Shown here: positions 24,916 through 36,386 of the stretch, one piece after another
Layout of the letters: every line of letters starts with the position of its first letter
Numbering within the stretch: the first letter of the stretch is position 1
NCBI RefSeq assembly: GCF_012044895.1
Contig: NZ_CP050695.1
Span: forward strand, 464,501 to 528,500
Direction of reading: 5' to 3'
DNA from: Aquisalimonas sp. 2447
Lineage (GTDB): Bacteria; Pseudomonadota; Gammaproteobacteria; Nitrococcales; Aquisalimonadaceae
DNA length: 64,000 bases
Translations under genes and position numbers: made by a program
The notes under the pieces: generated by a model
The model's database searches: none
What the model was told of the DNA's origin: nothing
What the model saw: only the letters and a program-made list of their open reading frames with translations

Positions 24916-25350
24916 TCAGCCATCGTCGGACGGCGGCCGGGTCATCAGCCCCACCTGGGGCACGCCTGCCCGCTGCAGCATGGCCATGGTGTCCAGGACC
25001 AGCCCATAGCGCACCTGCTCGTCACCACGGACCAGCACCGGGGTTCCCGGGTTGTTGCGCATCACGCGGCTGACCAGATCAGTAACCTCGTCAGCGCTGA
25101 CCGGCTCGTCCGGGTCCGTGCCGATACTGACCATCAGGTCCCCATCCCGGTTCACCGTGACAATGATCGGATCCTGCTCGTCCTGGGAGAGCGGTTCGGC
25201 GTCCGCCTGCGGCAGATCCACGTCGACACCCTGGTACAGCAGCGGTGCGGTGACCATGAAAATGACCAGCAGCACCAGCATCACGTCGATGTACGGGACC
25301 ACGTTGATCTCCGACATTGGTCTGCGCTTGGCACGGTGGGCTCTGGCCAT
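24916..25350 (-). CDS. tolR: Tol-Pal system protein TolR
   Basis: A 144-residue ExbD/TolR protein with one N-terminal membrane helix, SEINVVPYIDVMLVLLVIFMV, containing the essential proton-path Asp. A periplasmic domain follows with ITVTVN-type strands. With TolQ it forms the motor that uses proton motive force to move TolA. It is seven bases from tolQ, in the usual order. Confidence 0.95.
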   Translation of the reverse strand: MARAHRAKRRPMSEINVVPYIDVMLVLLVIFMVTAPLLYQGVDVDLPQADAEPLSQDEQDPIIVTVNRDGDLMVSIGTDPDEPVSADEVTDLVSRVMRNNPGTPVLVRGDEQVRYGLVLDTMAMLQRAGVPQVGLMTRPPSDDG

Positions 25351-25356
25351 GGCGAT

Positions 25357-26058
25357 CTACCGTTTGTCCTGTTGCTGCTGCGCCGCCTGGGTGTGGGCGT
25401 GGCGCTGCAGGATGCTGATGAACTCCTCCATGAAGGTTTCGTAGCGACCGCACAACCGTTCCACGGAGCTGGCATAGCGGTTATAACCGATGACGGCCGG
25501 GATGGCGGCGAACAGCCCCAGTGCCGTGGCGATCAACGCCTCGGCAATGCCGGGGGCCACGGCCGCCAGGGTCGCCTGCTGCTGTCCCCCCAGGGCGCGG
25601 AACGAGTTCATGATGCCCCAGACGGTGCCGAACAGGCCGATGTACGGACTGGTTGAGCCCACCGTGGCGAGGAAGGGCAGGTGCGCCTCCAGGTCGTCCT
25701 CCTCCCGGGACAGGCTGATGCGCATGGCCCGCTGGGAGGCCTCCACCTGGGCTTCCGGCGAGGCACCCTGCTTGCGCATGCGCGAGAATTCCCGGAACCC
25801 GGCGCGGAAGATCCGCTCCATGCCGCCACCCGCCTCGTCCGAGGAGCCGACCCGGGCGTAGATTTCGGCGAGATTGCCGCCGGACCAGAAGCTGTCCTCG
25901 AAGTCCTCCGCCGAGCGGCTGGCGTCCCTCACCACCGCGTGCTTGCGGAAGATCAGCGCCCAGGAGGCCACCGACGCCAGCACCAGGATCAGCATCACGA
26001 TCTGTACCAGGAGGCTGGCATCCAGCACCAGCTGGAGGATGGACATCTCACCTTGCAT
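25357..26058 (-). CDS. tolQ: Tol-Pal system protein TolQ
   Basis: A 233-residue ExbB/TolQ/MotA-type protein with three membrane helices: residues 9-31, about 140-160 and 172-193 (LIATALGLFAAIPAVIGYN). The cytoplasmic loop (LPFLATVGSTSPYIGLFGTVWGIMNSF) precedes helix 2 as in the family. It is the stator of the TolQR motor. The ATG overlaps the end of ybgC by 11 bases. Confidence 0.95.
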   Translation of the reverse strand: MQGEMSILQLVLDASLLVQIVMLILVLASVASWALIFRKHAVVRDASRSAEDFEDSFWSGGNLAEIYARVGSSDEAGGGMERIFRAGFREFSRMRKQGASPEAQVEASQRAMRISLSREEDDLEAHLPFLATVGSTSPYIGLFGTVWGIMNSFRALGGQQQATLAAVAPGIAEALIATALGLFAAIPAVIGYNRYASSVERLCGRYETFMEEFISILQRHAHTQAAQQQQDKR

Positions 26059-26455
26059 GCTGCATCTCCGCTCGAATCGCCCGGGGCACCGGGCGGGGTT
26101 TGAACTGCTCGTCTATGCACGCCACGGTCAGCTTCGCCTCGCAGAGCAGGCCGGCATGCTCCGGCGCATGGACCTGCTGCCGGAAATCCATGCTGGCGCC
26201 GCGTGCCCTGAGGACATCACAGGTGACGGTCAGTTGGTCGTTGAACCGGGCCGGGGCGTGAAAGCGCAATGTCAGGTCGTGGACCACGAAAAGCACGCCG
26301 TGTTCGCTCTTCAGCTGGTCCTGCTCGAAACCGAGGGCCCGGAGCCACTCCGTGCGCGCCCGCTCGAAGAACTTGAGGTAGTTGGCGTGGTAGACCACGC
26401 CTCCCGCATCGGTGTCCTCGTAGTAGACCCGGATGGGCCAGCTGAACTGGGTCAA
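26048..26455 (-). CDS. ybgC: Acyl-CoA thioesterase YbgC, TTG start
   Basis: A 135-residue hot-dog thioesterase with the 4-hydroxybenzoyl-CoA thioesterase-type motif YYEDTDAGGVVYHANYLKFFERARTEWL, including the catalytic Asp. It is the usual first gene of the tol-pal operon and hydrolyses short acyl-CoA or acts in phospholipid metabolism. No ATG fits; a TTG at 26455 lies eight bases behind AGAAGGA and gives the normal family N-terminus. Upstream codons in the same frame look non-coding. Confidence 0.88.
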   Translation of the reverse strand: MTQFSWPIRVYYEDTDAGGVVYHANYLKFFERARTEWLRALGFEQDQLKSEHGVLFVVHDLTLRFHAPARFNDQLTVTCDVLRARGASMDFRQQVHAPEHAGLLCEAKLTVACIDEQFKPRPVPRAIRAEMQHAR

Positions 26456-26650
26456 TGCGCCTGTCCTTCTGCGTCTGCCGCGGAATGCTGTGCCGTGCGG
26501 CGACTGCGGCTGCGTCGTGTGCGAGCCCAATGTAAAGCCAAGCTGCAGGAGCGGCAAGCGATGCTGGAATGCGTGTTCCGTCCCGCCTTGTCGCCTCATG
26601 GCGACAGCTCTGGTGCGGGTTACCCCCTGACGCCTGCCTGGCCGCCGACG

Positions 26651-26680
26651 GAGCCCTGTCGCTGTCTTGCAACAGGGCTC
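26651..26680 (-). terminator. Hairpin downstream of glrR
   Basis: GAGCCCTGT (26651-26659) pairs perfectly with ACAGGGCTC (26672-26680) around a 12-base loop, 36 bases past the glrR stop. No clear U-run follows, so it may act as a processing or Rho-associated hairpin. Confidence 0.45.
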
Positions 26681-26715
26681 TCCGGTGCGGCCATCGTTCC
26701 CGGTGAAGTCCTGAT

Positions 26716-28071
<1,356 letters not shown>

Positions 28072-28086
28072 AGTTGGTTACCTCGG

Positions 28087-28668
28087 TCAGTCCCGGCCGC
28101 GCTCGATGATGCTGCGCTCGATGGCCTTGAGCGCTTCGAGCTGTTCCTCGAGCGCTTCGTTGCGTGATCGTTCCTGGCCCAGGCGTTGCTCCAGCTCGGC
28201 GATACGCGAAGCGCTGGTCGCCTGGTCCGTATGGGCGTCATGCAGGAGGGATGCCAGCGCCGCCCGGATCGGCGCCTCGGCAGTCTGCTCACGGCAGACC
28301 GTGAGGCCCGCCAGAGCGTCGTCGCTGAGTGCCTGCCGCTCCTCATCGGCCCGCGCCACAAGGGCCAGGCGCACATGGTCGTCGCTGCAGGTGTCTGTAT
28401 TCACAGCCGCAGTCAGGCGCTCGCGTTCCGCTTCCAGGGCGGTGTGATTCATGGCATCGACCAGCAATGCGTATTGCAACAGGTCATCCAGGGGCGGTTC
28501 ATCGTCGTCTTCTGGCGACACCTCGCAGTAGTCTGCCGCCTTGCACCACTGCTCGGTCATGGCCTGGCAGCCGGCCACGGCGGCCGCTCCCAGCAGCAGG
28601 ATCAGCAGGGCTCGAAGGTGCCGCCCGCGCGGCCATCCGGGCCGGGGGCCTGATTGTTGTCTCGTCAT
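28087..28668 (-). CDS. qseG: QseG-like outer-membrane lipoprotein
   Basis: A 193-residue lipoprotein with lipobox VAGC at about residue 34 after a basic N-terminus. A helical body with paired cysteines follows, and a C-terminal coiled coil (ASRIAELEQRLGQERSRNEALEEQLEALKAIE). Position between the GlrK-like kinase and the GlrR-like regulator identifies it as QseG, which activates the kinase from the outer membrane. Sequence conservation within this family is low, so the symbol rests mainly on synteny. It overlaps the kinase stop by four bases. Confidence 0.75.
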   Translation of the reverse strand: MTRQQSGPRPGWPRGRHLRALLILLLGAAAVAGCQAMTEQWCKAADYCEVSPEDDDEPPLDDLLQYALLVDAMNHTALEAERERLTAAVNTDTCSDDHVRLALVARADEERQALSDDALAGLTVCREQTAEAPIRAALASLLHDAHTDQATSASRIAELEQRLGQERSRNEALEEQLEALKAIERSIIERGRD

Positions 28669-30116
28669 GTCCGCGTCTTCCGGCTTGTGTCCAGGGGCAG
28701 GATCACCCGTATGCGGGTGCCGCCGTGTTCCGGGCGTTCGATGTCGATGCTGCCGCCGTGGGCTTCGGCGTATTCCCGGGCGATGGACAGCCCCAACCCC
28801 GATCCTTTCACGTAACCTTCTGCGCGGTTGCTTCCCTGGAAGAAGGCATCGAACACCGATTCACGCTCCTCCTCGGGAATGCCCGGGCCCTCATCTGCCA
28901 CCGCCAGAGTCACGCTCCCCCCGTCACGGACCAGGCTCAACTCGATCCGACCGCCGGTGGGAGAGAATTTCACGGCATTGGACAGCAGATTGTCGACGAT
29001 GGTGCGGAGCTTTTCCCCATCCACCTGCATGTGCAGATCCTGCAGCCGGGTCTCCAGGTGCAGATCCTTGGTCAGCATGGCGGGTTTGTGATTCCGCGCC
29101 ACCTCATTGACCAGCGGCGCCACGCGGGTTCGCCGCAGATCCAGGCTCTTGGCGATGTCGCGGGCGGTGCTGAAATTGAGCAGATCCTCGATCAGCCGCT
29201 GTAGCTGGTGGGCATTGCCGGTGATGATCTGCGCGATCTCCTGCTGTTCGCGGTTGAGCTCGCCAACGCTGGGGTCGGCGAGCAGGTCGCCGCCTTCGCG
29301 GATGGCAGTAAGCGGTGTCTTCAGCTCATGGGAGACATGACGCAGGAAACGGGTTTTCTGCTCCTCCAGCTCCAGCAGCCGCTCCCGGAGCCAGTCCAGG
29401 CGCTCGCCCACGTACTGGACATCCTGCGGTCCGGACAGGCGCACCGGGTGCTGGAAGTTGCCATCACCGAGCCGGCGGATGATCCGGTCCAGCTGGCGGA
29501 TGGGCCGCGCAATCAGGGTGGTGAAGAATGTCACCGAGAGGACGGTGAGCGGCCCCAGGGCGATGGCCAGCCAGAACAGAAGCTGCTGGGCAGTGGAGGC
29601 GGTGTCCTGCATCTCCCGGACTTCCCGGTCCACCATGCGGTTGCTGCCAGCGAGCACTTCCTGGCCGAGGCGGTTGAGGGCGAGGAAGTCCTGGGCCAGT
29701 TCGATCTGGTCGATGTCGGGGGTGTCGCCGCCGGCGTCGATGCGTTCGAAGATGGCTGCTTCCGCCTCGGCCATGTCATCGACGTGATCGCGGTGGGCGT
29801 CGTCCAGCGGCAGGCGGTGCAGGCGGCGCACCGTATCCTCGAAGGTCTCGTGAGCCTCGCGGACGTTCTCCAGGAGTTCCTCCTCCTGGAGGATGAGATA
29901 CTGGCGGCCGCTGCGCTCCATGGTCGTGACCAGGTCGCTGAGCTGGCGGCTGGCGGTGATGGCTTGCACCGCCTGGTAGACGGCGTGCTGGCTCTGATTG
30001 GCCAACCGGTCCACGTACAGGCCGGCGTAACCCAGGGCGATGATCAGCGGCAGGCTGACGAAACCGAAGCCGTACAGGGTCAGCTTCAGCGTGGATTTGG
30101 GCTGGTAGAGGCTCAT
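28665..30116 (-). CDS. glrK: Sensor histidine kinase GlrK (QseE)
   Basis: A 483-residue membrane kinase: TM1 at 13-32, a helical periplasmic sensor, TM2 near 175-198, a HAMP linker ([19 protein letters not shown]), the DHp helix [20 protein letters not shown] with the phospho-His, and a HATPase domain with N box [13 protein letters not shown]1 DEGPGIPEE and G2 GSGLGLSIA. It phosphorylates GlrR in response to envelope stress in E. coli. The start overlaps the ruvB stop (ATGA), so it may be co-transcribed with ruvCAB. Confidence 0.92.
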   Translation of the reverse strand: MSLYQPKSTLKLTLYGFGFVSLPLIIALGYAGLYVDRLANQSQHAVYQAVQAITASRQLSDLVTTMERSGRQYLILQEEELLENVREAHETFEDTVRRLHRLPLDDAHRDHVDDMAEAEAAIFERIDAGGDTPDIDQIELAQDFLALNRLGQEVLAGSNRMVDREVREMQDTASTAQQLLFWLAIALGPLTVLSVTFFTTLIARPIRQLDRIIRRLGDGNFQHPVRLSGPQDVQYVGERLDWLRERLLELEEQKTRFLRHVSHELKTPLTAIREGGDLLADPSVGELNREQQEIAQIITGNAHQLQRLIEDLLNFSTARDIAKSLDLRRTRVAPLVNEVARNHKPAMLTKDLHLETRLQDLHMQVDGEKLRTIVDNLLSNAVKFSPTGGRIELSLVRDGGSVTLAVADEGPGIPEEERESVFDAFFQGSNRAEGYVKGSGLGLSIAREYAEAHGGSIDIERPEHGGTRIRVILPLDTSRKTRT

Positions 30117-31162
30117 GGTGGATCGCCGGAGAAAAGGTCCCCGATGGAGGCTTCGCTGCGGGGTGGTGGCGCCAGGCCGAAGTGGCGGTAGGCGCTGGCG
30201 GTGGCCATGCGCCCGCGGGGGGTGCGCATCATGTAGCCCTGCTGGATCAGGAATGGCTCCAGCACCTCCTCGATGGTGCCGCGCTCCTCACCGATGGCCG
30301 CGGCCAGGTTGTCCACGCCCACCGGGCCGCCGTCGAATTTCTCGATGATGGTCTGCAGCAGACGTCGGTCCTGTTCATCGAAGCCGGTGTCGTCGACGTT
30401 GAGCATGCGCAGGGCCTGGTCGGCCACGGTGCCGGTGACATGGCCGTCGGCGCGCACCTCGGCGAAATCGCGCACGCGGCGCAACAGCCGGTTGGCAATG
30501 CGCGGCGTGCCCCGGGAGCGCCGCGCGATCTCGCGGGCGCCGTCGTCGTCGATGTGCAGAGCCAGCAGCCCGGCGGAGCGGGTGACAATGCCGGCGAGAT
30601 CCTGTTCACCGTAGTACTCCAGCCGCTGGGTGATGCCGAAGCGCGCCCGCAGTGGCGCGGTCAGCAGGCCGGCCCGGGTGGTGGCACCCACCAGGGTGAA
30701 CGGGGGTAGATCCAGCTTGATGGAGCGTGCCGTGGGGCCCTCGCCGATCATGATGTCGATCTTGTGGTCTTCCATGGCCGGGTACAGCACTTCTTCCACC
30801 ACCGCGCTCAGCCGGTGGATCTCGTCGACGAACAGCACGTCGTGGGGTTCCAGATTGGTGAGCAGGGCGGCCAGGTCGCCCGCCTTCTCCAGCACAGGCC
30901 CGGAGGTCTGGCGCAGGTTGACGCCCATCTCGTTGGCGACGATGTGTGCCAGGGTGGTCTTGCCGAGGCCCGGCGGGCCGAAGATGAGCAGGTGGTCCAG
31001 AGCGTCGCCGCGGCGGCGCGCCGCCTCGATGAAGATCTCCAGCTGCTCGCGCACGGTGGGTTGGCCGACATAGTCGGCCAGGTGCTTCGGGCGGATTGCC
31101 CGGTCCAGGGCTTCGTCCTCGGTGGAGGCGCTGGCGGTAACGACGCGGTCGGGTTCGATCAT
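30113..31162 (-). CDS. ruvB: Holliday junction DNA helicase RuvB
   Basis: A 349-residue AAA+ motor: Walker [12 protein letters not shown], Walker B LFVDEIHR, sensor GATTRAG, Arg finger region and the C-terminal winged helix ([17 protein letters not shown]). It forms hexamers that drive branch migration with RuvA. It is the last gene of the ruvCAB set and is followed without gap by glrK. Confidence 0.97.
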   Translation of the reverse strand: MIEPDRVVTASASTEDEALDRAIRPKHLADYVGQPTVREQLEIFIEAARRRGDALDHLLIFGPPGLGKTTLAHIVANEMGVNLRQTSGPVLEKAGDLAALLTNLEPHDVLFVDEIHRLSAVVEEVLYPAMEDHKIDIMIGEGPTARSIKLDLPPFTLVGATTRAGLLTAPLRARFGITQRLEYYGEQDLAGIVTRSAGLLALHIDDDGAREIARRSRGTPRIANRLLRRVRDFAEVRADGHVTGTVADQALRMLNVDDTGFDEQDRRLLQTIIEKFDGGPVGVDNLAAAIGEERGTIEEVLEPFLIQQGYMMRTPRGRMATASAYRHFGLAPPPRSEASIGDLFSGDPP

Positions 31163-31228
31163 GGCCTATCCGGGAGCTCGTGCTTCAGGGCCGCAGGAAC
31201 GCGCGCGGCCAGATCTGGGAATGGTGCC

Positions 31229-31834
31229 CTATCGTACTGATTTTTGCAGGGCCCTGCGGATCAGCTCCTCACTGGGCAGACCGGCCTCGCCGGTCTTTTC
31301 CACCAGGCGGGTGGCTTCGGCCTGCTTGTAGCCCAGGGCCACCAGGGCGCTGATGGCCTCGCTGGTGGCGTCCTCGGGCATCCCCGCCGGCGTTGTCCCC
31401 GGCGCGGCGGGTGTGGTGGGGCCGTCCACCAGGGCCTTGACCCGGTCCTGCATTTCGATGACCAGACGCTCGGCGGTCTTGCGGCCGACGCCGGGGATGC
31501 GGGTCAGTGGCGTGGCGTCCTGGTGGCGCAGGCACTGGATGAAATCGTCCACACCCATGCCGGAGAGCAGGGTCAGGGCCAGCTTCGGGCCGACGCCGCT
31601 GATGCGGATCAACGCCCGGAACAGTTCCCGGTCACGTACCGAGGCGAAGCCGTAGAGACTGTGGCCATCCTCGCGCACGGCCAGATGGGTGTGCAGCGAG
31701 ACCTGCTCACCCAGTTGTGGCAGATTGCTGATGGTCGACAGTGGTGCCTGTATTTCGTAGCCCACACCGTGGACGTCCACTAGCAGCCAGGGAGGCTGCT
31801 TTTCCGCCAGAGTTCCGGTCAGGCGTCCGATCAT
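31229..31834 (-). CDS. ruvA: Holliday junction DNA helicase subunit RuvA
   Basis: A 201-residue protein: OB-fold domain I (MIGRLTGTLAEKQPPWLLVDVHGVGYEI), tandem helix-hairpin-helix domain II (ISGVGPKLALTLLSGM, IPGVGRKTAERLVIEM) and domain III (SEAISALVALGYKQAEATRLV) that contacts RuvB. The MIGRL start is standard and overlaps the ruvC stop by four bases. A gap of 66 bases separates it from ruvB. Confidence 0.97.
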   Translation of the reverse strand: MIGRLTGTLAEKQPPWLLVDVHGVGYEIQAPLSTISNLPQLGEQVSLHTHLAVREDGHSLYGFASVRDRELFRALIRISGVGPKLALTLLSGMGVDDFIQCLRHQDATPLTRIPGVGRKTAERLVIEMQDRVKALVDGPTTPAAPGTTPAGMPEDATSEAISALVALGYKQAEATRLVEKTGEAGLPSEELIRRALQKSVR

Positions 31835-32337
31835 GCCCCGTGTCCCCGGTTCGCGTGAATGCGTTGCTGCAATGGTGTCTGGTGGACGTGGCACAGGGCC
31901 ACCGCCAGCGCGTCGGCGGCGTCTTCGGCCAGATGGCTGTCCACCTCCAGCAGCTGCCGGACCATGTGTGTCACTTGCGCCTTGTCTGCGGCGCCGGTGC
32001 CCACCAGCGCCTGTTTCACCGCCCGCGGCGTGTATTCGGCCACCGCCAGCCCGCGGGTCGCCCCGGCACAGATGGCCGCCCCGCGGGCGTGGCCGAGTTT
32101 GAGGGCGGAACTGACGTTCTTCTGTACGAACACCTGCTCCACGGCCAGCACCTCGGGTCGGTACTGCTCGATCAGCGTGTCCAGGTCGGTGAAGATGACG
32201 CGCAGCCGTTCGGGGAAATCCGACGTGCCGGTACGGATGACGCCGCTGACCACGTAGGTGTAACTACCGGATGCGGCATCGACAACCCCGTAGCCCGTGA
32301 CTCGGGAGCCGGGGTCGATGCCCAGTACCCGTGTCAT
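31831..32337 (-). CDS. ruvC: Holliday junction resolvase RuvC
   Basis: A 168-residue RNase H-fold endonuclease that cuts Holliday junctions symmetrically. Acidic catalytic residues are seen at Asp7 (LGIDPGSRVTGYG), Glu in LAVEQVF and two Asp in HLAEDAADALAVALCH. The start is MTRVLG. It lies 33 bases after yebC, the common gammaproteobacterial order yebC-ruvC-ruvA-ruvB. Confidence 0.97.
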   Translation of the reverse strand: MTRVLGIDPGSRVTGYGVVDAASGSYTYVVSGVIRTGTSDFPERLRVIFTDLDTLIEQYRPEVLAVEQVFVQKNVSSALKLGHARGAAICAGATRGLAVAEYTPRAVKQALVGTGAADKAQVTHMVRQLLEVDSHLAEDAADALAVALCHVHQTPLQQRIHANRGHGA

Positions 32338-32370
32338 GGCCGTCGTCCATGGCCTGCGCCGCGGAGAGCC

Positions 32371-33114
32371 TTACGCGTCGGCGTAGGCTTCCTCGGCGAT
32401 GTCGGCATTGTGGTAGACCCGCTGGACATCATCCAGGTCCTCCAGGCGCTCCAGCAGTTTCATCATCTTCTCGGCGTCGTCGCCGGTGAGATGGACGGTG
32501 TTGGCCGGGCGCATGGTGACCTCGGCGTCGGCGGGCTCCAGGCCGCCGGCGACCAGCGCGTCCCGGACCTCGATATAGGCCTCCGGGGTGGTCAACACGT
32601 CCATGGAGCCGTCTTCGTTGGTGACGATGTCCTCGGCGCCGGCCTCCAGCGCCAGTTCCATGACCTGATCCTCGTCCGTACCCGGGGCAAAGGTGATCAC
32701 GCCGCTGTGGGTGAACAGGAACGCCACCGAGCCATCCGTGCCCAGGTTGCCACCATGCTTGCTGAAAGCGTGGCGGATCTCGGAGACGGTGCGGTTGCGA
32801 TTGTCGGTCATGGTTTCCACCATCACTGCCGCCCCGCTGGGGCCGTAGCCCTCGAAGCGCGGTTCCTCGTAATTGGCGCCCTCGTCCTGACCCGCTGCGC
32901 GCTTGATGGCGCGCTCGATGTTGTCTTTGGGCATGTTCACGGCCAGGGCGCGATCCACGGCCAGGCGCAGGCGCGGGTTGGACTCCGGGTCCGGGTCACC
33001 CAGCTTCGCCGCCACCGTGACCTCGCGGATCATCTTGGTGAACAGCTTGCCGCGCTTGGCATCCTCCGCCTTCTTCTTGTGCTTGATGTTGGCCCACTTG
33101 CTGTGACCTGCCAT
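32371..33114 (-). CDS. yebC: YebC/PmpR family protein
   Basis: A 247-residue member of the YebC/TACO1 family. It begins [27 protein letters not shown], the invariant N-terminus, and includes [21 protein letters not shown]. Members have been described as transcription regulators and, more recently, as aids to translation of proline stretches. It heads the ruv operon. Confidence 0.95.
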   Translation of the reverse strand: MAGHSKWANIKHKKKAEDAKRGKLFTKMIREVTVAAKLGDPDPESNPRLRLAVDRALAVNMPKDNIERAIKRAAGQDEGANYEEPRFEGYGPSGAAVMVETMTDNRNRTVSEIRHAFSKHGGNLGTDGSVAFLFTHSGVITFAPGTDEDQVMELALEAGAEDIVTNEDGSMDVLTTPEAYIEVRDALVAGGLEPADAEVTMRPANTVHLTGDDAEKMMKLLERLEDLDDVQRVYHNADIAEEAYADA

Positions 33115-33494
33115 CCCTTTCCCTCAGCAATCGTCGATGGTGCGCATCCGCTCCGGTGCCTCTCCCGGGGAGTGTCCCCCAAGGACACCAGGGGGCAGAG
33201 CTTAGCATGCCTGATGCTGCTGGTTGAGGGCAGGGCGGGTGCATGCGGTATCCATCCGCGCCGGCGGGCTGCGGGAGGAGATTCAGCTATTGCATCCGGT
33301 GCGCAGACGGCCTACTCTAGATGTGACGTCGTCGTCATGTTTTACCTGGGGCGGGCGTGAAAAACCGCGCAAGTGCCCAGCCGACAAGGGCGGCGGCGAA
33401 GAGAAGAACCGAATCAGTCCTCATGTCGGGGTCCTGCGCTCCGGCACGACGACTACACAACAAAGCTCACCTGATGATCAGGGAGGAGAGCACC
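33115..33494. other. Divergent intergenic region between yebC and the liv operon
   Basis: 380 bases without a gene. It should hold the promoters for yebC-ruv (minus) and the liv operon (plus). No consensus promoter stands out. GGGAGGAG at 33481-33488 is the ribosome-binding site of the liv binding-protein gene. Confidence 0.4.
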
Positions 33495-34712
33495 ATGAAG
33501 CGCATTCTCACCACCGCTGCCGTGGCAGCATCAGCACTGACCGTCGGCCATGCCTCGGCCGACTCCATCCGTATCGCCCACGTGACAGGTTTCTCCGGCG
33601 CACTGGAAGCCTATGCCGAGCAGACCGCGCGCGGCATGGAAATGGGGTTCGAGTACGCCACCGACGGCTCCATGGAGATCGAGGGCCGCGCCATCGAAAT
33701 GCTGCGCAAGGACGACCAGGGCGATCCGTCCCGTGCCCGCGCGCTGGCCGAGGAGGCCTATGCCGAGGACGACGCCCATATGGTCGTGGGTTCCATCGCC
33801 TCCGGGGTTGCACTGGCCATGCTCGACGTCGCCCAGGAGTGGGAGCGCATCATGATCCCTGAGGGGGTCGCCGACGGTATCACCGGGGAGCGGCATAACC
33901 GCTACGTTTTCCGCGTGGGCCGCAACTCCTCCCAGGATGCGGTCTCCAACGCCGTGGCCGTGGCCGTGGGCGGCGACGGCGTGTGCGTGTCGACCATTGC
34001 CCAGGACTACGCCTTTGGCCGGGACGGCGTCAGCGCCTACAAGGAGGCCATGGAAGCCGAGGGCGGCCGGATCCTCCACGAAGAGTATCTGCCCACCGAC
34101 GCCACGGACTTCACCGCGGCCGCCGAGCGGCTGTTCGAGTCCCTGCGTGACCGCGATGACTGCAACGACAAGTACATCTTCGGCATCTGGGCCGGCCAGA
34201 CCAATCCCTTCGGCCGTATCCAGGATCTCAACCCGGAGCGCTTCGGCATTACCATGAGCACCGGGGGCAATATCCTCCCCGCCATGGTCGGCTACTCCGA
34301 CTTCGAGGGCATGGAAGGGGCGACGTTCTACTACTACGAGCATGTCGACAATTCCATGAACAACTGGCTGGTGGACGAGCACTACGAGCGCCACGATGCG
34401 GCCCCGGACTTCTTCACCGCCCAGGGCTTCTCCCAGGCCGTGGCCATCACCGAGGCGATCCGCGCCTCCGGCGGCTCCACTGATGTCGAGGACCTGATCG
34501 ATGCCTTCCGCGGTCTGGAATTCGACACGCCCAAGGGCGCCATGCGCATCCGGCCCGAGGACCATCAGGCCATGCAGTCCATGTTCCACTTCGAGATCGA
34601 ACGCCAGCGGCGCAGCGACTGGTTCGCCGGAGACGACGAGCAGACCGTCGGCGTGCCGGTGCTGGTGCGCGAGATCCCCATGGACGAGCTGGACATCCCG
34701 ATCCGCAACTAA
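33495..34712 (+). CDS. Liv-type ABC transporter substrate-binding protein
   Basis: A 405-residue periplasmic binding protein. It has a signal peptide (MKRILTTAAVAASALTVGHASA) and a type I periplasmic-binding fold beginning SIRIAHVTGFSGALEAYAEQ, with the usual hinge-lobe pattern (KDDQGDPSRARALAEEAYAED, HMVVGSIASGVALAM). It delivers a substrate to the LivHMGF importer encoded next. Leu/Ile/Val is the default guess, but related proteins take amides, urea or aromatic acids, so the substrate is open. The ATG at 33495 follows a strong GGGAGGAG. Confidence 0.88.
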   Translation: MKRILTTAAVAASALTVGHASADSIRIAHVTGFSGALEAYAEQTARGMEMGFEYATDGSMEIEGRAIEMLRKDDQGDPSRARALAEEAYAEDDAHMVVGSIASGVALAMLDVAQEWERIMIPEGVADGITGERHNRYVFRVGRNSSQDAVSNAVAVAVGGDGVCVSTIAQDYAFGRDGVSAYKEAMEAEGGRILHEEYLPTDATDFTAAAERLFESLRDRDDCNDKYIFGIWAGQTNPFGRIQDLNPERFGITMSTGGNILPAMVGYSDFEGMEGATFYYYEHVDNSMNNWLVDEHYERHDAAPDFFTAQGFSQAVAITEAIRASGGSTDVEDLIDAFRGLEFDTPKGAMRIRPEDHQAMQSMFHFEIERQRRSDWFAGDDEQTVGVPVLVREIPMDELDIPIRN

Positions 34713-34820
34713 CCACCACCGTGACAGTGCACTGCGTCGTGGACGGGGCTCGTTCGAGCCCCGTCCCGCCGGCGGGGTGTGTCTGCCACGCGGCTGCAAC
34801 CCGGTGCAGGGGGAGACGCA

Positions 34821-35600
34821 ATGGCAACCGGAAAGCCGGTTCTGGAAAGCCGGAACCTCACCATCAACTTCGGCGGCCACATCGCCGTCAACGACATGTC
34901 CTGTGCCTTCGCACCCGGAACACTGACATCCATCGTCGGGCCCAACGGTGCGGGCAAGACCACCTGGTTCAACCTGATCTCCGGCCAGCTCAAACCCACC
35001 AGTGGGGAAGTGCTGCTCCACGGCGAGGATATCTCCCGGCTGTCCGCTCCTGCGCGGGCCGACAAGGGTCTGGGCCGTGCATTCCAGCTCACCAACCTGT
35101 TCCCCAATCTCACCGTGCTGGAGAACTGCCGGCTGGCGGTGGGATCGCGGCAGAGCGTGGGCTACAACTTCTGGTCCCTGGATGCCGGGCGCCAGGACGT
35201 CACGGACCGGGCCATGGAGTACCTCCGGCAGGTGCGCCTGGCGCACCGTGCCGACTACGTGGTCAGCGGCCTGCCCCACGGTGACCAGCGCAAGCTGGAA
35301 GTCGGCCTGCTGCTGGCACTGGAGCCGGAGGTGTTCATGTTCGATGAGCCCACCGCCGGCATGAGCGTGGACGAGGTGCCCGTGATCCTGGATCTGATCG
35401 CCGATATCAAGAAACGCCAGGACAAGGTGGTGCTGTTGGTGGAGCACAAGATGGATGTGGTGCGTTCCCTCTCGGACCGCATCGTCGTGCTGCATAACGG
35501 CGAACTGGTGGCCGACGGCGACCCGGCTGAGGTGATTTCCTCGCCGGTGGTGCAGGAGGCCTATCTTGGCATTCCCCAGGACGAGGCCGAGAGCGCCTGA
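34821..35600 (+). CDS. livG: Liv-type ABC transporter ATPase (LivG)
   Basis: A 259-residue ATPase with Walker A GPNGAGKTT, a signature region written LPHGDQRKLEVGL in place of LSGGQ (normal for LivG-like proteins), Walker B VFMFDEPTAGMS and the switch His in VEHKMDVV. The ATG at 34821 follows GGGGGAG. It pairs with LivF to power the importer. Confidence 0.92.
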   Translation: MATGKPVLESRNLTINFGGHIAVNDMSCAFAPGTLTSIVGPNGAGKTTWFNLISGQLKPTSGEVLLHGEDISRLSAPARADKGLGRAFQLTNLFPNLTVLENCRLAVGSRQSVGYNFWSLDAGRQDVTDRAMEYLRQVRLAHRADYVVSGLPHGDQRKLEVGLLLALEPEVFMFDEPTAGMSVDEVPVILDLIADIKKRQDKVVLLVEHKMDVVRSLSDRIVVLHNGELVADGDPAEVISSPVVQEAYLGIPQDEAESA

Positions 35601-35648
35601 CGGCGCGCCGGCACGCCACGCAACCGAACGGACATCGAGGCCGGAATC

Positions 35649-36374
35649 ATGGCTGAATCACTGCTTTCGCTGACCGATCTGCACGCCAATATCGGTCAAT
35701 ACCACATTCTCCACGGGGTCAACCTGGAAGTCCCCCGGGGCGAGCTCACGGTGTTGCTGGGCCGCAATGGCGCCGGCAAGAGTACCACCCTGCGCACCAT
35801 CATGGGCCTGACCCAGGTCTCCCGCGGCGCGGTGCGCTTCAAGGGCGAGGACATTACCGGCGCGGCGACGCCGGGCATTGCCCGCAGGGGCATCGCCTTC
35901 GTGCCGGAGGGCATGGGCATCTTCCAACTCCTCTCCGTGCGGGAAAACATGGAACTGGCCGCCGCCAGCGGCCCCATCGATCAGCAACGCCTGGAGTGGG
36001 TGTTCGAACTGTTCCCGCCCATGAAGAAGTTCTGGGACAAGGACGCCGGCAATCTCTCCGGTGGCCAGAAGCAGATGCTCGCCATTGCCCGCGCCATCAT
36101 CGAGCCACGCGAGCTGCTGCTCATCGACGAGCCCACCAAGGGGCTGGCGCCATCGATCATCAACGATCTACGCGACGCGTTCATCGATCTCAAGGACCAG
36201 GAGGCGACGATTCTGCTGGTGGAGCAGAACTTCAACTTCGCACGTGCCCTGGGGCAGTCCGTTGCGGTGATGGACGATGGCGCCGTGGTTCACAGCGGGC
36301 AGATGGCGGCCCTGGCCGAGGACGAAGCGCTGCAGCAGGAACTGCTGGGCCTGAGCCTGGGTGCACACCAGTAA
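35649..36374 (+). CDS. livF: Liv-type ABC transporter ATPase (LivF)
   Basis: A 241-residue ATPase: Walker A GRNGAGKSTTL, signature LSGGQKQMLAIARA, Walker B LLLIDEPTKGLAPS and switch-region VEQNF. The adjacent Q-loop segment (GIAFVPEGMGIF) is LivF-type. It forms the heterodimeric nucleotide-binding unit with LivG. It is 48 bases downstream of livG. Confidence 0.92.
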   Translation: MAESLLSLTDLHANIGQYHILHGVNLEVPRGELTVLLGRNGAGKSTTLRTIMGLTQVSRGAVRFKGEDITGAATPGIARRGIAFVPEGMGIFQLLSVRENMELAAASGPIDQQRLEWVFELFPPMKKFWDKDAGNLSGGQKQMLAIARAIIEPRELLLIDEPTKGLAPSIINDLRDAFIDLKDQEATILLVEQNFNFARALGQSVAVMDDGAVVHSGQMAALAEDEALQQELLGLSLGAHQ

Positions 36375-36386
36375 GGATGATGACCA

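Noticed and set aside
24187..25656. 489-codon plus-strand frame opposite tolA-tolR-tolQ
   Set aside because: Leu/Phe-rich translation of the repetitive tolA helix in reverse; tolA, tolR and tolQ are certain.
33531..35495. 654-codon minus-strand frame across the liv genes
   Set aside because: Shadow of the binding-protein and livG genes; no motifs and no ribosome-binding site.
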